This document shows, in pieces, positions 32,091-42,694 of a stretch of 64,000 nucleotides of DNA. The translations under genes were made by a program, and so were the position numbers. How positions within the stretch are numbered: position 1 is the first letter of the stretch; every line of letters starts with the position of its first letter. The notes beneath the pieces were generated by a model that was not told the origin of the DNA, did no database searches, and saw only the letters and a list, made by a program, of their open reading frames with translations. Origin of the DNA: Heterobasidion occidentale (lineage: Eukaryota > Basidiomycota > Agaricomycetes > Russulales > Bondarzewiaceae). The stretch is from contig JBCAQO010000013.1 of NCBI GenBank assembly GCA_039111635.1, positions 930,001-994,000 on the forward strand. Direction: 5' to 3'.

Positions 32091-34659
32091 GCAACCAGCT
32101 TGCAAAAATGTCTCCAAAAGATGTCCGGAAGGACGCCAAAGAGAAGGGTCGGCGCGAGGCCGTAAATCCATGTTAAGAACTCCACAGCTTTATAGCCACT
32201 GTTAATCTTTTCCGCTGGGTTCCGCGGAGGGCGATCAAATATCCCAGGCAGATATGGTGTTGCAGCGGCGACAGCCTTCCCGTGAGCCTGCCAAACTGTG
32301 GGATCCCGGAAGATGGCAAACGGCCATAGAGCTTGATCGTCCGACGGAGCACAGTCAAGTGTCCCACGAAACAATCCCACAACCAGTTCAGTGAGATTCA
32401 AGGAGCACAAATGCATGAGGTCTGCAGGAAACAGAGCCGGAATATGAAGGCGGCGCGATGGGTCCAAACCACTGAAAAGACTTGGCTTGCACACCCCTGT
32501 TTGGAGTCGGCGTGCACGGTACTCTGCTGCGGAGCGAGAGTTCGAGACAAATTCCAAGTTTGCAAAATATCTGTTAATTGTTGTATCTTCAGTGTTAATG
32601 CACACCATAGTTGGTCACATACCTCTCTTTGGTCTGCAGGGCAGACGAAGTCCCAACTTCGCGGAGATTGTAATCAGGGTGATTTGAAGTGGCTACATCG
32701 GAATCAAGAGGTCTCAAGCATGCAGGATAGTACTGAGCACCTCCCGGTTTGTGCCGGCCTTTCTGGGGACAGTATAAGCGACATCCATAGGCCCCATGAT
32801 GGCCTACACCTCCAAATATTGCGGCCATGGCAGGACTGTCCGCTGTCGCCAGAGCGAGAAAAGGGACTGAGGGCATCACCGCATCGTCTATTGCATCCCA
32901 GAGGTACATCCCTTCACGTTGTAGTGCCGCTAGATGATACAAGCCGGGAAATAAGAATGAATCGAGGTTTTTTGGTTTCAAGGGGCCAGGTATAAACCCC
33001 CCTGGCAAGACAAAGTTCTTCTTGTACCGCATGTCGGGTGAGCGGTCTAACAGTACCCAAATATATATCCAACAATCCGAAGCTTTGTTGTGATAGAGCT
33101 GGGCCCCATCTATTGAAAACATCATGACCGAGTCGTGTTGTTCAACATGCCCGTTTTTGACCGCGTCGAGGAAATCAGTACCATCCCAGACGTCTCGGTA
33201 CTCTGTGAGGCCATGCTTCTCTGTGATCTCCTAGATAGCTTTTTCGTAACATGCATGGCAATATCGCATTGCTTGGGAGCCATCGAGGGTACGCCGAGCC
33301 ACTTGAAGCTGTGGGCCCAAAGGGATGGTGTGGAATTCCTGCCGCGGGGCCTTCAACCCTGGTTTGAGAGGGTCATATCGGAGCTCGTGGCACACTGGAC
33401 ACTCCGTTAGGTCACGGAATGGTCCTGTGTAGGCAATACAGGTGTTGATGCACATGTGGTGAATAATGGGCACAACACCACTGATTTCGGCGACACGGCG
33501 CTGTATCTGCTCGAATGACAGTATCTTCAGGCTGGGATCATAACGTAGCAGCGCTATGCAAATGTCACTGTAAGTTTGCTGCGAGGCGTTGCTGACAGCG
33601 AGGAATATGTCGAGAGACAGTCGGAGCACAGGGTCGTTGAGGTCGACCGGGGGACCCTTCGGACAATGGGTGGGATCTTGCAGTGCTTCAACCATGGACA
33701 AAGGGAGATCACCATTCTTCAAGGTCGCGGAACAAAGCTCTGAGATGAAAGATTGAGTGAGGCGAATGTCTTCTATGAGGGAGGGGGAATTTTCGGCCGT
33801 GATATTGTCCTCGTCCTCGTCCTCGTCCACGGCAACCTCCGGAACAGAGATTGGCACCAAGCGAGCACCCTCTATCTCCTTGTCTTGTAGGCTACCAGGA
33901 TCTGGACCAGAGCTGTCAAGTGATTCATCCTGCGCGCCTTCCGATGGATCATGTCCACTTGGGTCTCCACTGAAGTCATTGTGTGTCTCGGTTGGCAAGA
34001 GGGGTAGATTGTCGTCTGTCGTGGAAGGATGATCCAAGTACCGAGGGATCTCGTCGGTATCATCAATGCACGCAGCTCCCAAGTCAAATTGGCTCCCAGG
34101 AGGTAACGAGGCTTCACAAAATGTGCTGCTCGGCAGTGGGTTCGGCTCAGTGACCATACCGGAAGCCAATCCAGATCCGGGGTCATGCCATTCATGGAGC
34201 AGAAGCGGTGAGGGAGGGACTAACGCGGCTGTACAGTCTCGCACGGGAATGGCGAGGGGCGCGTTCGAGGGTAGGGCTGCCAAATTGGCATGGTTTGGGA
34301 TGGAACTGGCGAGCAACGCCCTCACAAGCTCAAGTGGAGAACCAGCCCTTTGTAACTATGAAGCAAGTTTTAGTTACAATGGAGATATGAGTGAATAGAA
34401 CGGAATGGTCTACCAGTGCCAATGTCCGATGGTTTGCAGGTGCTCCTTCCAGTAGTCCTTGCGATATGGTTGAGCCGTTGGCATGTTCCTGGGGAGGCAG
34501 AGTATCCAGAAAATCTGTAAAAGAAACAGAGGACGGTGCTGGAGCGACGCGGCGATATGGGGCATGTCGAGTGTGGGTTCTCCGACTACATTGTTGCCAG
34601 GTCCCCACGCACTGCAGGAGACAATTGCAATAATAAAGGCTGTTGGGCGCTCGGGGCAT
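32091..34659 (-). pseudogene. tnp2: tnp2 CACTA transposase, 5' part
   Basis: Exon 1 starts MPRAPNSLYYCNCLLQC at 34659 with a cysteine/histidine cluster typical of agaricomycete tnp2 N-termini. A phase-0 intron (34356-34413) joins it to the long second exon, which has an acidic linker and then CINTCIAYTGPF and CPVCHELRYDP. An in-frame TAG (33231-33233) where CAG is likely is the only stop before MMFSIDGAQLYHNKASDCWIY, the start of the transposase family tnp2 domain. A 52-bp intron (32571-32622) follows. The protein is cut at KLVA by the retrotransposon. The target duplication GCAAC (20659-20663 and 32091-32095) and the frame both join perfectly to the part at 20663. Confidence 0.8.
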
Positions 34660-34699
34660 CCTGAGATCAACAAGATGTTAGAAAATTTGACCAATGAAG

Positions 34700-35820
34700 G
34701 TAAACATGGAGAACTTACACGGAAAAGCACGGAGTCGAGTGTTATAGACGCGACCCAGAGGACCAGCTACACGCACCGCGTTCGGTTGATTATGTCACAT
34801 GGTTGGCCTGACAGGAAAAGCGGTCAGTACGCTCAGTCATTGGACGACTTGTGCTTGTTTTGAGAAGGTGGGTGAAAGATGCACTGGGGTGCCTGGTTGT
34901 AAGAAGAGTCATCTTCCTGTAAGATTTTTCTGCTATGCTTTACAATAGTACTAGGTGACAATAGATGGGCCGATCGCGAGATAGACGTCACTCGTTCTAT
35001 CTAGGTTACACTAGCCTGGGTTCTCAGGGGCCACAAATGTCATACATTTGTCATGCCTGTCGAGCCCGGAGAATTTCGCTTCCCTTCTCAATTCAGTCGC
35101 TTCTTTCTCGATTTAGATAACGCTTCTTCCTTTGTCACTCAGTCACATTGACAGTCCGAGCACAAACGAGAGCCTGCCTCGGCACTCCTGCACGAGGACC
35201 GCCAACGGAACACGTCGGAGCTTCAAAAAAAGTCACCTTTCCGAGGCCAAAGTCACTCTGCGCATCCTCTTGCGCTGATATTTTATTTGAGGCATGAACT
35301 TCCTACTGATCACCCTCGGATTTTTTTCACATTATTTTCATTCATATACATTCCCTGCTCCTTTTCTTAAATAAGGTTTAAAATGCAAGATCGGTTGGAT
35401 CTGGGCTCCTTGTCGCAACAAGATTCCACATGATTTCTCTTTTCTGCCCCATGCGCTTGTTTTAGAAGTCTAAAAAAATATACGGCTAATCTATACATAC
35501 ACAGTAACATACATGAATATTTTCAGGGCTGCCACAACAATAGGGAGGAAGTTATATCGATTGTCCAACTCTGGTCCAGTGTTCAACTCTGGTCCCAGCA
35601 TAGTAGCGGGCTTGTAACTGTATTCAGTGAGAACTGCCACACTCAGCTACTACGGGCTGCCTCATGTTGCCAGCATAAAGTCTACTTTTTTATTTTATTT
35701 TTATTTTTATTGTATAGACTGGTATAGATTCAGTGCCATACAGAAAATTCTGACTGTGTCTACCTCGCATGGGACTCGAGCACAATAAAACTTACAGCCC
35801 ACCAAACCTACTAAGTGTAA
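34700..35820. other. AT-rich intergenic region with repeat remnant
   Basis: No convincing gene. It probably contains the right end of the CACTA element (about 34860-35010). At 35565-35615 it has a block whose reverse complement shares CTATGCTGGGACCAGAGTT with 8145-8163. A TATTTTATTT-rich run lies at about 35690-35715. Confidence 0.4.
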
Positions 35821-37122
35821 TCATGCCTGCGGAGGAGGGACCTGGCCAGATCATCAATGAGCCCGACCCGCGAAACAACCTTCTTAAGCACCCACCTGAT
35901 CCAACGCCCTATCCACCTCCGCCGCCAACAGCCTCCGGAACACCTCCAGCCCGCTCCGCGCATCGAACCCCGTCACGATATCATAGTCGTACCGACTGAG
36001 GTGCGCGCACCGCAGCGGCGCCTCGGGCACGTCGCCCGCCGCGTCCTCGAACACGACGTCGCGGTGAGGGCGCTCCCGCAGGCGCGCAGCGACGCGCGCA
36101 AAGTACGCCCAGAAGAACGGCGGCGCGCGCCAGCCCGTCGCGCCGGGGCCGACGGCGGGGCCATTGGGCGCGCCCGCGCCCGCGCCGTCGGCCGCCATGC
36201 CGCTGCCGATCATGACGGCCGTGAACGCGTTCAGCTTCGATGGGTTCCTCGCGCCGAGCGCGTCGTGCGCGCTCGGCGGCGGCACGAAGCAGCTCGCGCA
36301 GGGGGCGGCGGACGCGCGCACGAGCGTGTCGGGGCACGGCGCGAGCCACTCCAGCGCGCCCGCGCCCGCGCCGCCGCTGCCCACCGCGACCGGGTCCATC
36401 CGCACGACCTCCTCCACGGCCCTGACGCACCTCTCGCGATACTCCAGCAGCTGATAATGCTGCTCCCCGCTCATGGCCGCAAAGTGCACCGAATGCGCCA
36501 TCCTTGCGAGCTTCAGGCTCGCGTGCGCCGCGCGCTCCACGACGCCCTGCAGCCCGCACGCGCAGGCGAGGGCATACGCGCCGAGGGAGTCGTAGTGCAC
36601 GGCGCGGGCGAGCGCGGCCTCGGCGGCCTCGTCGAGCGCGTCGAGCTGGTATTTGCGCGCGGCGGTGAGGATCGCGGGGAGCGTGTCGAGGGGTGGGGGC
36701 GGCGGGGACCGGACGGGGTAGATCGTGCGGAGGAGGAAGTCGAGGATCGCGGCGGGCTCGGTCAGGCGGATGAGGGGGATGCCCGAAGCGTCGGTGTCTG
36801 GGTCCGAGTCTGAGGTGGGGCGGTCGCCGTTCTGGTGGAGGCGATAAGTGGACAATGTGGTCGCGAGAGGCGGAGGTTGTGACGGGGACGATGATGGAGG
36901 GGGCTGGGGAAGGCTGAAGAGGCCGTCGAAGAACGGCGAGGCGAGAGTGAGAATGAGCCTGTGCACCCGGAAGTCGACATCGTCGCTCGAGCGCAGGACC
37001 ACGTCCGCCGTCGGCTGATCAAACGGTGCAGGCGCGCGCCGCACAGACCCTGCCGCGTTGATCTTTCTGGCATCATCCGATCCGAGGAGCTCTGGGATCG
37101 GAGGCTCTGGCTCAGAGCTCAT
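35821..37122 (-). CDS. BTB/POZ domain protein (single BTB module)
   Basis: The start is taken at ATG 37122 (MSSEPEPPIPELLGSDD), where family-like sequence begins; the open frame extends upstream without support. The BTB domain starts PTADVVLRSSDDVDFRVHRLIL and ASPFFDGLFSLPQP, with a proline-rich insert, then LDFLLRTIYPVRSP and AARKYQLDALDEAAE. The C-terminal half has the family's GEQHYQLLEYRERC and a CASCFVPP pair of cysteines with a later CAHLSRYD, a possible metal site. A 54-bp phase-0 intron (35842-35895) leads to a mini-exon VPPPQA-stop (35821-35841), matching the ends of its paralogues. In agaricomycetes such genes form large families of unknown role; BTB domains generally mediate dimerisation. 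Confidence 0.85.
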
Positions 37123-37343
37123 CGTAGGGCGAGAGGAGGTCTGGGTCCTTGGGGAACGCGCGTACGCAGCCCAGCGACATGCAGAAGCGCGGGGTTGGGG
37201 CGGCCGTTCCCGACTCGAGTGACAGACTTGTACGAGAAGACTATGGTAATGTGAAATAAAAAAGAGCACCGGCATCATAGTCCAATGCATAACGACAGCG
37301 ACAGACAGGGCTACAACACATCCTCCTGGCACACGCAAGCTGT

Positions 37344-38618
37344 CTATACCCGCACCAACACGCCCATATACAGCACTTGCGTAACGGCGACGACAAACAG
37401 AAAAGTGATGCGACGCGAACGCTGCGCGTGCGACACTGTACCTACGGCTGCGGGCGCACCAGATACGTCAGGGAGGACGACGGAGCGCAGGGAGCGGAGC
37501 TGTTCGAGTGAGCAAAGTAAGGCAATGTGAATGAGCAGAAAAGGGGTATCAGGAAGGGACGTACAAGGAAGAAGGCATTCGCAAGGAACGCGTAGAGGAA
37601 GACGAGCGTCCAGATGGTGCGCCCCGCTTTGAGCAGGCCAGCTGTCAGCGTGAGGATCACGCTAGAAACATGCACCCCCTTTGTCAATGGTTCATCCGCG
37701 ATCGAGAGGATATATTCCACGCACCCGACAAACTTGTAGCCGCAGTAAGCCATGAGATCTACGACGGGGGACGAGCTCTGTATGCCCAAGATATAACATC
37801 CGACCTTGAGGACGAGAAAGTCGGCAAAGACGATGAAGAGGGCGGTGGTGGCGGTGAGGCCGAGGATCTCTGGGTCGAAGCGGGACTGGAGACCAGACTG
37901 GAGTGCGGCCAGCAGTATGTACGTGACGAAGGCCATCACTGAAAGGAAAGATCAGACGTGCCACAGCGGTGAAGAAAACGCGATGGGGAGCGGAGACGCA
38001 ACGGGGATGTACAGGTCGGGGGAGTTGATGTCGTCGCGGGGCGGCTGGAACTCGCTATGCCCCTGCTCGGAGCGCCACATCCTTCGCGTCCACGGACGGT
38101 GGCGCCATGGGAAGAGGACGAGACGGAGCTTGCGGATGACGTACGAATTTGAGACGTTGAAGTGGTGTTTGAGGTGCGTGACGGGGATCATCCCGCCCAG
38201 CTAGATATCGAGGATCGACAAGTTAGCACGCCGGCGGGCCAGAGGAGCGCGAACGCAAGGACGGGGGCGCGCACGTTTCGTTGGACGTAGTCCTGGCCTG
38301 CAGCGACTGCGTTGTGGCCGAGCTGCATGCCGAGCGAGGCGGTCGCGCCGTCGATGCCCCACGCAGAGAAATCAGGGACTCCATGGGCGTGTGGTTGCGC
38401 CTGTGGATGTTGCGTGTGCGGCGCTGGGGTGCGGCGGGGTGGAGGGGCTGGAACTGGCTGTAAGGTGGGTTGGGCGCGGGTGCGGGGGGCGAGGACGTGT
38501 ATCGCTGGTAGCCGTGGGGGGAGACGGGCGTCGCGGGGGGCTCTGGGATGAACGCAGGGTGTGTGGGGACGGGGTGCTGGAGGGGAGGCGGGGAGCGGGA
38601 GGAGTAGTAGTTGGCCAT
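37344..38618 (-). CDS. YIF1: YIF1 family membrane-trafficking protein
   Basis: Starts MANYYSSRSPPPLQHPV. The cytosolic N-terminus is proline-rich, followed by AWGIDGATASLGMQLGHNAVAAGQDYV, the conserved YIF1 entry segment, then HFNVSNSYVIRKLRL and FPWRHRPWTRR. Several membrane segments follow (VTYILLAALQSGL, LFIVFADFLVLKVG, VILTLTAGLLKAG, FLYAFLANAFFLL), and the conserved RSLRSVVLPD then SHAQRSRRITFLF. Introns: 38201-38274, 37939-38002, 37500-37564. YIF1 partners YIP1 in ER-Golgi vesicle transport. Two oddities: a one-base frame change in the proline linker near 38430, and a second intron whose phase needs one extra G. Restoring both bases gives about 357 residues, the family length, so missing bases in the assembly are likely. 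Confidence 0.85.
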
Positions 38619-38742
38619 GTCGAGTGGACAGCCGTCTTTGCTTCGGCGCAGCGACGTGGTGGATGACCCTAACCCCAGGGACGCGTGCGGCGAGCGTGTA
38701 TAAAAATGGGGCGGCTGCTGGCAACAACTCGTCGCGTCCGCC
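38619..38742. promoter_or_regulatory. Compact bidirectional promoter between YIF1 and sphingolipid methyltransferase
   Basis: Only 124 bp separate the two divergent ATGs. TATAAAAA at 38699-38706 lies about 37-44 bp upstream of the methyltransferase ATG, implying a very short 5' leader if used. No matching box is seen towards YIF1. Confidence 0.55.
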
Positions 38743-40608
38743 ATGTCGCACTCGCCCAAGCTCACAAATGTCCCGGCCATAAAGAACGCACCGCTCGTCG
38801 GCCTCGCAGAGGGCAGCGGCTCCTTCAGCAACATCCACCTCGGCGCCCTTGTCATCGTCGTCCCATGGCTCGTCAAGCGCATCCTTCCCCTCGTCAGCCG
38901 CGGCGGTTTCAAGACTTACCTCTTCCTCGTTCTGCTCCTTGGCGTGCCCATCACCGTTGGCTACTGGACTCTCATGTCCCGCATTGGCTCCCGCAAGAAC
39001 GAAAAGGTCACCCTCCCCGGCAAGGACATCGAAGAGTACATCACCATCCATGACCCCGTCCTCCGCGAAAAGTACCACGGCAAGGAGAAGATCCCCATGC
39101 AAGTCTTCCACGACGCGTACTTTGACGGCAAGATCGACATTAACGGTACGCTCGCCTTTCCTCGCGTCTCTTTGCCTGTTGACACGTCACTTCGTTCAGG
39201 CGACGTCCTCGAGATTCTGGAGCAGCGTCATGACTTCACGAAGATGGTCTTCACCCCGGAGCTCTTCAAATACGTCTTCACTCGCTTCATCCCCGAAGTC
39301 ATCGTCCACTCTCAGAGCCAAGACGAGGAACAGGTCCGCGACCATTACGACAGTACGTCCCCTTCGCTTCCTTCCTCCCGTCCGTACTCTGACGCGTTCG
39401 TCCCGCGTAGGAGGCGACGACTTCTACGAATGGTGCCTAACGACGTCCTTCGCTTCCCCATGTCGCGTTCTAACACCCCTTGCCCCTCCCCAGGTTCCTC
39501 GGCCCTCGCATGATCTACACCTCCGGCGTCGTCACCTCCCTCACCGAACCCCAGACCCTCGAACAGCTCCAGGACAACAAGCTCGCCATCGTCTGCTCCA
39601 AGCTCGATCTCCAGCCCACCGACAACCTCCTTGACATCGGCTGCGGATGGGGCACCCTCGCCGCGTACGCGCACAAGAACTTCGGCTGCTCCGTCACTGG
39701 CATCACCCTCGGCAGGAACCAGACCGCGTTCGGAAACGCGCGCATCGCGAACAATGGCGGCGACCCCTCGCGCGCTAAGATCGTCTGCTGCGACTACCGC
39801 GACATCCCCGGCGGGCCTGGCACCTACAACAAGATCGTCAGCTTGGAGATGGCCGAGGTGCGTCTCCTCTCATCTCTTTCTTTGCTTCGGACCGGTGCTC
39901 AGATGGGATGCGTAGCATGTCGGTGTTCGTCACTATTCGGCTTTCCTGCGTCAGGTATACGACCTCCTTGATGACGACGGTGTCTTCGTCTTCCAAGTCG
40001 CCGGTCTGCGTCCATGCTGGCAATACGAGGACCTGATCTGGTACGCCCTCTCTTCCATCCTGCTCTACGTGCGTTCCCGCTCACCTTTGTCTTCCCAGGG
40101 GTCTCTTCATGAACAAGTACGTCTTCCCCGGCGCCGACGCGAGCGCCTCTCTCGGCTGGGTCGTCAACCACCTCGAGGCGGCCGGCTTCGAGGTCAAGAA
40201 CATCGACGTGCTCGGCGTGCACTACTCGGCGACCATCTGGCACTGGTATAACAACTGGGTCTCGAACAAGGACAAGGTCGTCGAGAAGTACGGCGACCGC
40301 TGGTACAGGATCTGGGCCTTCTTCCTCGCGTGGTCGGTCATCATCGCTCGGTGCGTGCCGTTCTTTGTTGTATCTTTTGCTTTTGGTGCTAACGCGTTCG
40401 TGCGTAGTCACGGAGGCTCCTCTGTCTTCCAGTTCACGCTGCACAAGAACCTCAACGCCTACCCGCGCATCCTCGGCGTCCCCAACCACGCCTCTATCCA
40501 CATCACCCCCACCAAGGACCTCGAGTACGTCCCCCCCCCCTCTCCCTCCTCCCCTCCCCACACACTTACTCACGCACCCACCTCTTCCCCGCCAGACCCG
40601 CTCTCTGA
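38743..40608 (+). CDS. Sphingolipid C9-methyltransferase
   Basis: Eight exons join without a frame break: 38743-39145, 39200-39352, 39411-39432, 39494-39857, 39916-40040, 40099-40350, 40408-40524, 40596-40608; 482 residues. Two N-terminal membrane helices (LGALVIVVPWLVKRIL, TYLFLVLLLGVPITVGYW) precede a soluble domain with a cyclopropane-synthase-like fold: FYEWFLGPRMIYTSG, the SAM-binding LLDIGCGWGTLA, VTGITLGRNQ, and SLEMAEHVG with the conserved glutamate. It would transfer a methyl group from SAM to C9 of the sphingoid base of fungal glucosylceramides at the ER membrane. The third exon is only 22 nt. The family is fungus-specific, with one or two copies per genome. It shares a promoter region with YIF1. 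Confidence 0.9.
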
Positions 40609-41004
40609 GCGCCGCTTCGAGCGCGCCCTGCCCCCGCCCGACCTCCCTTCTCACGGCACGGCACGTATATACCCGCCCGGTCGCGTCGTCTACGCGTGCA
40701 CAGTGCGTCGGAGGGGCCGCAGCAGGCGGCGCGGACGGACGGACTTTTTTTTTGTTTTTTATTCACTGCTCACGGCATGAGTTTCTGCTCACGATGCAAA
40801 GTTACCCTACGACTCGAATATATCTCTGCGCGCGCCGTCGCTGCTGCTGCCGACTTTGACTTGAAAGAAATGATGAAGATCAGGATGGAGTGTCCGTTTC
40901 ACAAGACACGATTTGATGAGCTCTACACTGTCTACTCCACGCTGTTTACTGTGTTTTCTGGTCAACCGACATCGCAAATTGCGTAGCACCTCAGGTATAC
41001 TGTA
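40609..41004. other. Intergenic, 3' region of methyltransferase and of BTB gene
   Basis: Convergent 3' ends. A T-rich run (40744-40760) lies downstream of the methyltransferase stop. No further gene is supported; the 96-codon frame at 40696-40986 lacks any recognisable feature. Confidence 0.5.
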
Positions 41005-42050
41005 TTATACCACTATCGCTGGCGGAGGAACCTTGAGAGAACCGGAGGGAATAGCAGTAAGTATCCTATGTTGACGTTGAACACGGAGACGAATGCACGC
41101 ACCAGTGCGATCGCTTTGTTGACTGCCTCGGAGAGAAGTTGTTGTAAGCGTGGTATGCATTTCGTTGTATCCCTGTACATGATTTTTTTACCGGAACTAG
41201 ATGTTAGGTGTTTACAATCAATGACTTTCTTAAAGTCGTCGCCCTTGTCGGCAATGATGCATCCAGTGATCGGTCTTCTCTCCAAAGCCTGCCCTACCCG
41301 AGTCAACCATGCCCACGCATACTCGGGTGCACGCCATCCTCCCCCAGATGGACCTGGAACAAAGCAGACGGAACACGATGTACAATCACAAAGCATGCAG
41401 CCGGGAATGACTCGGAGCCAGTCCTGGGAGGTGGCCACTTTGGATGCAGCTGTAGCACAATTTCGATGATAGGACAGAAGGCGATAGTATTGTTCTCCAG
41501 ATATACGGTCCAGGTAGCGAGAGGGGGTCGTCAATGGGAATTGCAGACTAGTGCGCGCCGCCCCCGCCGCCACCTCTGGGAATCCATACTGGCAGGCAAT
41601 CGCATACACGCTGTGGGGCTCCCACAGGATTGCTTTTTTCAATGACTCCTCTACAAATCCATTGAACGCCTTGAAGCGATATTTCCGTGAAGGTCCAATC
41701 ACAAAGCGCAAGTCGTCCATCCGCGCTACAATCGGCGAAGGGACCGGATAGATCTTCCGAAGTACAAAATCGAGCGTGTTCGCGTCCTCCTCGAGTGCGA
41801 TGACTCGTAACCTATCCTGATGTTCATCGGTGTCTATGAGATGGGAAGGCTGAGGCATATTAAACATATCCTTGAAGACGGGGGACGCAAGTGAAAGGAT
41901 GACCTTATGAACCCGAAAATCGACATGATCAGAGGAACGTAGTATGACGTCTGCGTCGGCCTCGTCGAAAGGAGATGATGCGTGTCCACTCTTGGACACT
42001 TTGGGCACTGTGACCGAAGATGTGCTTTTCTGTACCTGAGGTGAAGTGAC
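41005..42050 (-). CDS. BTB module 4, second half of a multi-BTB gene
   Basis: The module has ADADVILRSSDHVDFRVHKVIL, ASPVFKDMFNMPQP, LDFVLRKIYPVPSP, KYRFKAFNGFVEESL, then ISGEQYYRLLSYHRNC and the CTSCSVCF / DCKHL cysteine-histidine cluster. It has no in-frame ATG. Upstream it is joined in phase 0 by a 60- or 75-bp intron (42051-42110 or 42036-42110, CAACG|GTAGGC) to the end of module 3. A final intron (41032-41102) leads to the mini-exon VPPPAIVV-stop (stop 41005-41007). The whole coding frame is open. This is thus probably the C-terminal BTB of a larger protein rather than an independent gene. Confidence 0.75.
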
Positions 42051-42110
42051 CTTGAGCACATATCACGTAGAAATGTTAACCATAAGAATCGAAAGAATAT
42101 TGACGCCTAC

Positions 42111-42694
42111 CGTTGCAACCGCCTTCCTAACCGCTTGCTCTAAAAGGCTCCGAAATCGACTTATACCATTCCTTGTATCCCATGAACGACACTCATCAGG
42201 TTCTGAATCATCATATACCATAGAGACACTAGAACGCCGGCAATGTAGAATTGGTGGGACTTCAATAGGGTCATCAATAACACCACCCGGCCGTTCTTTC
42301 AAAGCAACACCTGCACGAGCCAAATATGTCCACAATTGTGGCGGCGCCTGCCATGGCTTGGATGATCGTGACAAATTGGTGGAATCCTGAGTGAAGCATG
42401 TAGAACACGGAGCCGCAGGACTACCATCAAAAAGAACGCCAGAGCAAGTCGCAAACCACTTGTCAGAGGAAAGCACTTTGTCCACGGCATCGGCGCAGTC
42501 ACGACGATACTGTATAAGACGGAAATATTGCTCGCCAGAAATGAGTTTCAGATACTGGGAGTGTGTCATCAACGGCAGTGCCAAACTGGCCTCCGCCGCT
42601 CTCTGCGCTACATCATCAAGTTCGTACTAGCAAGCGATCGCATACACACTGATGGGCGCCCGTTGCATTGCAGCATTCAGCTGCTCCTCCACAA
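42111..42694 (-). pseudogene. BTB module 3, C-terminal half (cut by transposon)
   Basis: Begins within the helix VVEEQLNAAM, RAPISVYAIAC, then a TAG (where a sense codon stands in paralogues), DDVAQRAAEASLALPLMTHSQYLKLIS, GEQYFRLIQYRRDC and the PCSTCF / LHCRRSS cluster. It ends KAVAT at the donor joining module 4. The N-terminal half lies at 44536-44865. Excising the element between them, with one duplicated dinucleotide, rejoins the frame as EGF|VEEQL, which fits the paralogues (DGFVEESL). Confidence 0.75.

Larger units (their letters stand above)
16600..34700 (-). mobile_element. CACTA (EnSpm) transposon with tnp2 gene and accessory genes, split by a chromovirus
   Basis: The minus strand holds a multi-exon tnp2 transposase whose first exon starts at 34659 and last ends at 19612, interrupted by the retrotransposon 20664-32090. 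Left of it lie a divergent pair: a minus-strand gene (18613-16621) and a plus-strand coiled-coil gene (18798-19593). Agaricomycete CACTA elements commonly carry such a second gene. I could not fix the CACTA terminal repeats or a 2-3 bp target duplication, so the outer limits are approximate. Confidence 0.6.

Noticed and set aside
34860..35010. CACTA right terminus at CACTG (about 34879)
   Set aside because: No matching inverted end near 15900-16600 and no duplication could be shown.
35857..36813. A 318-codon plus-strand ORF, arginine- and alanine-rich
   Set aside because: It is antisense to the BTB gene at 35821-37122 in very GC-rich sequence. Composition and lack of domains mark it as a shadow frame.
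38849..39634. A 261-codon serine/arginine/threonine-rich plus-strand ORF
   Set aside because: Shadow frame of the sphingolipid methyltransferase, crossing its introns.
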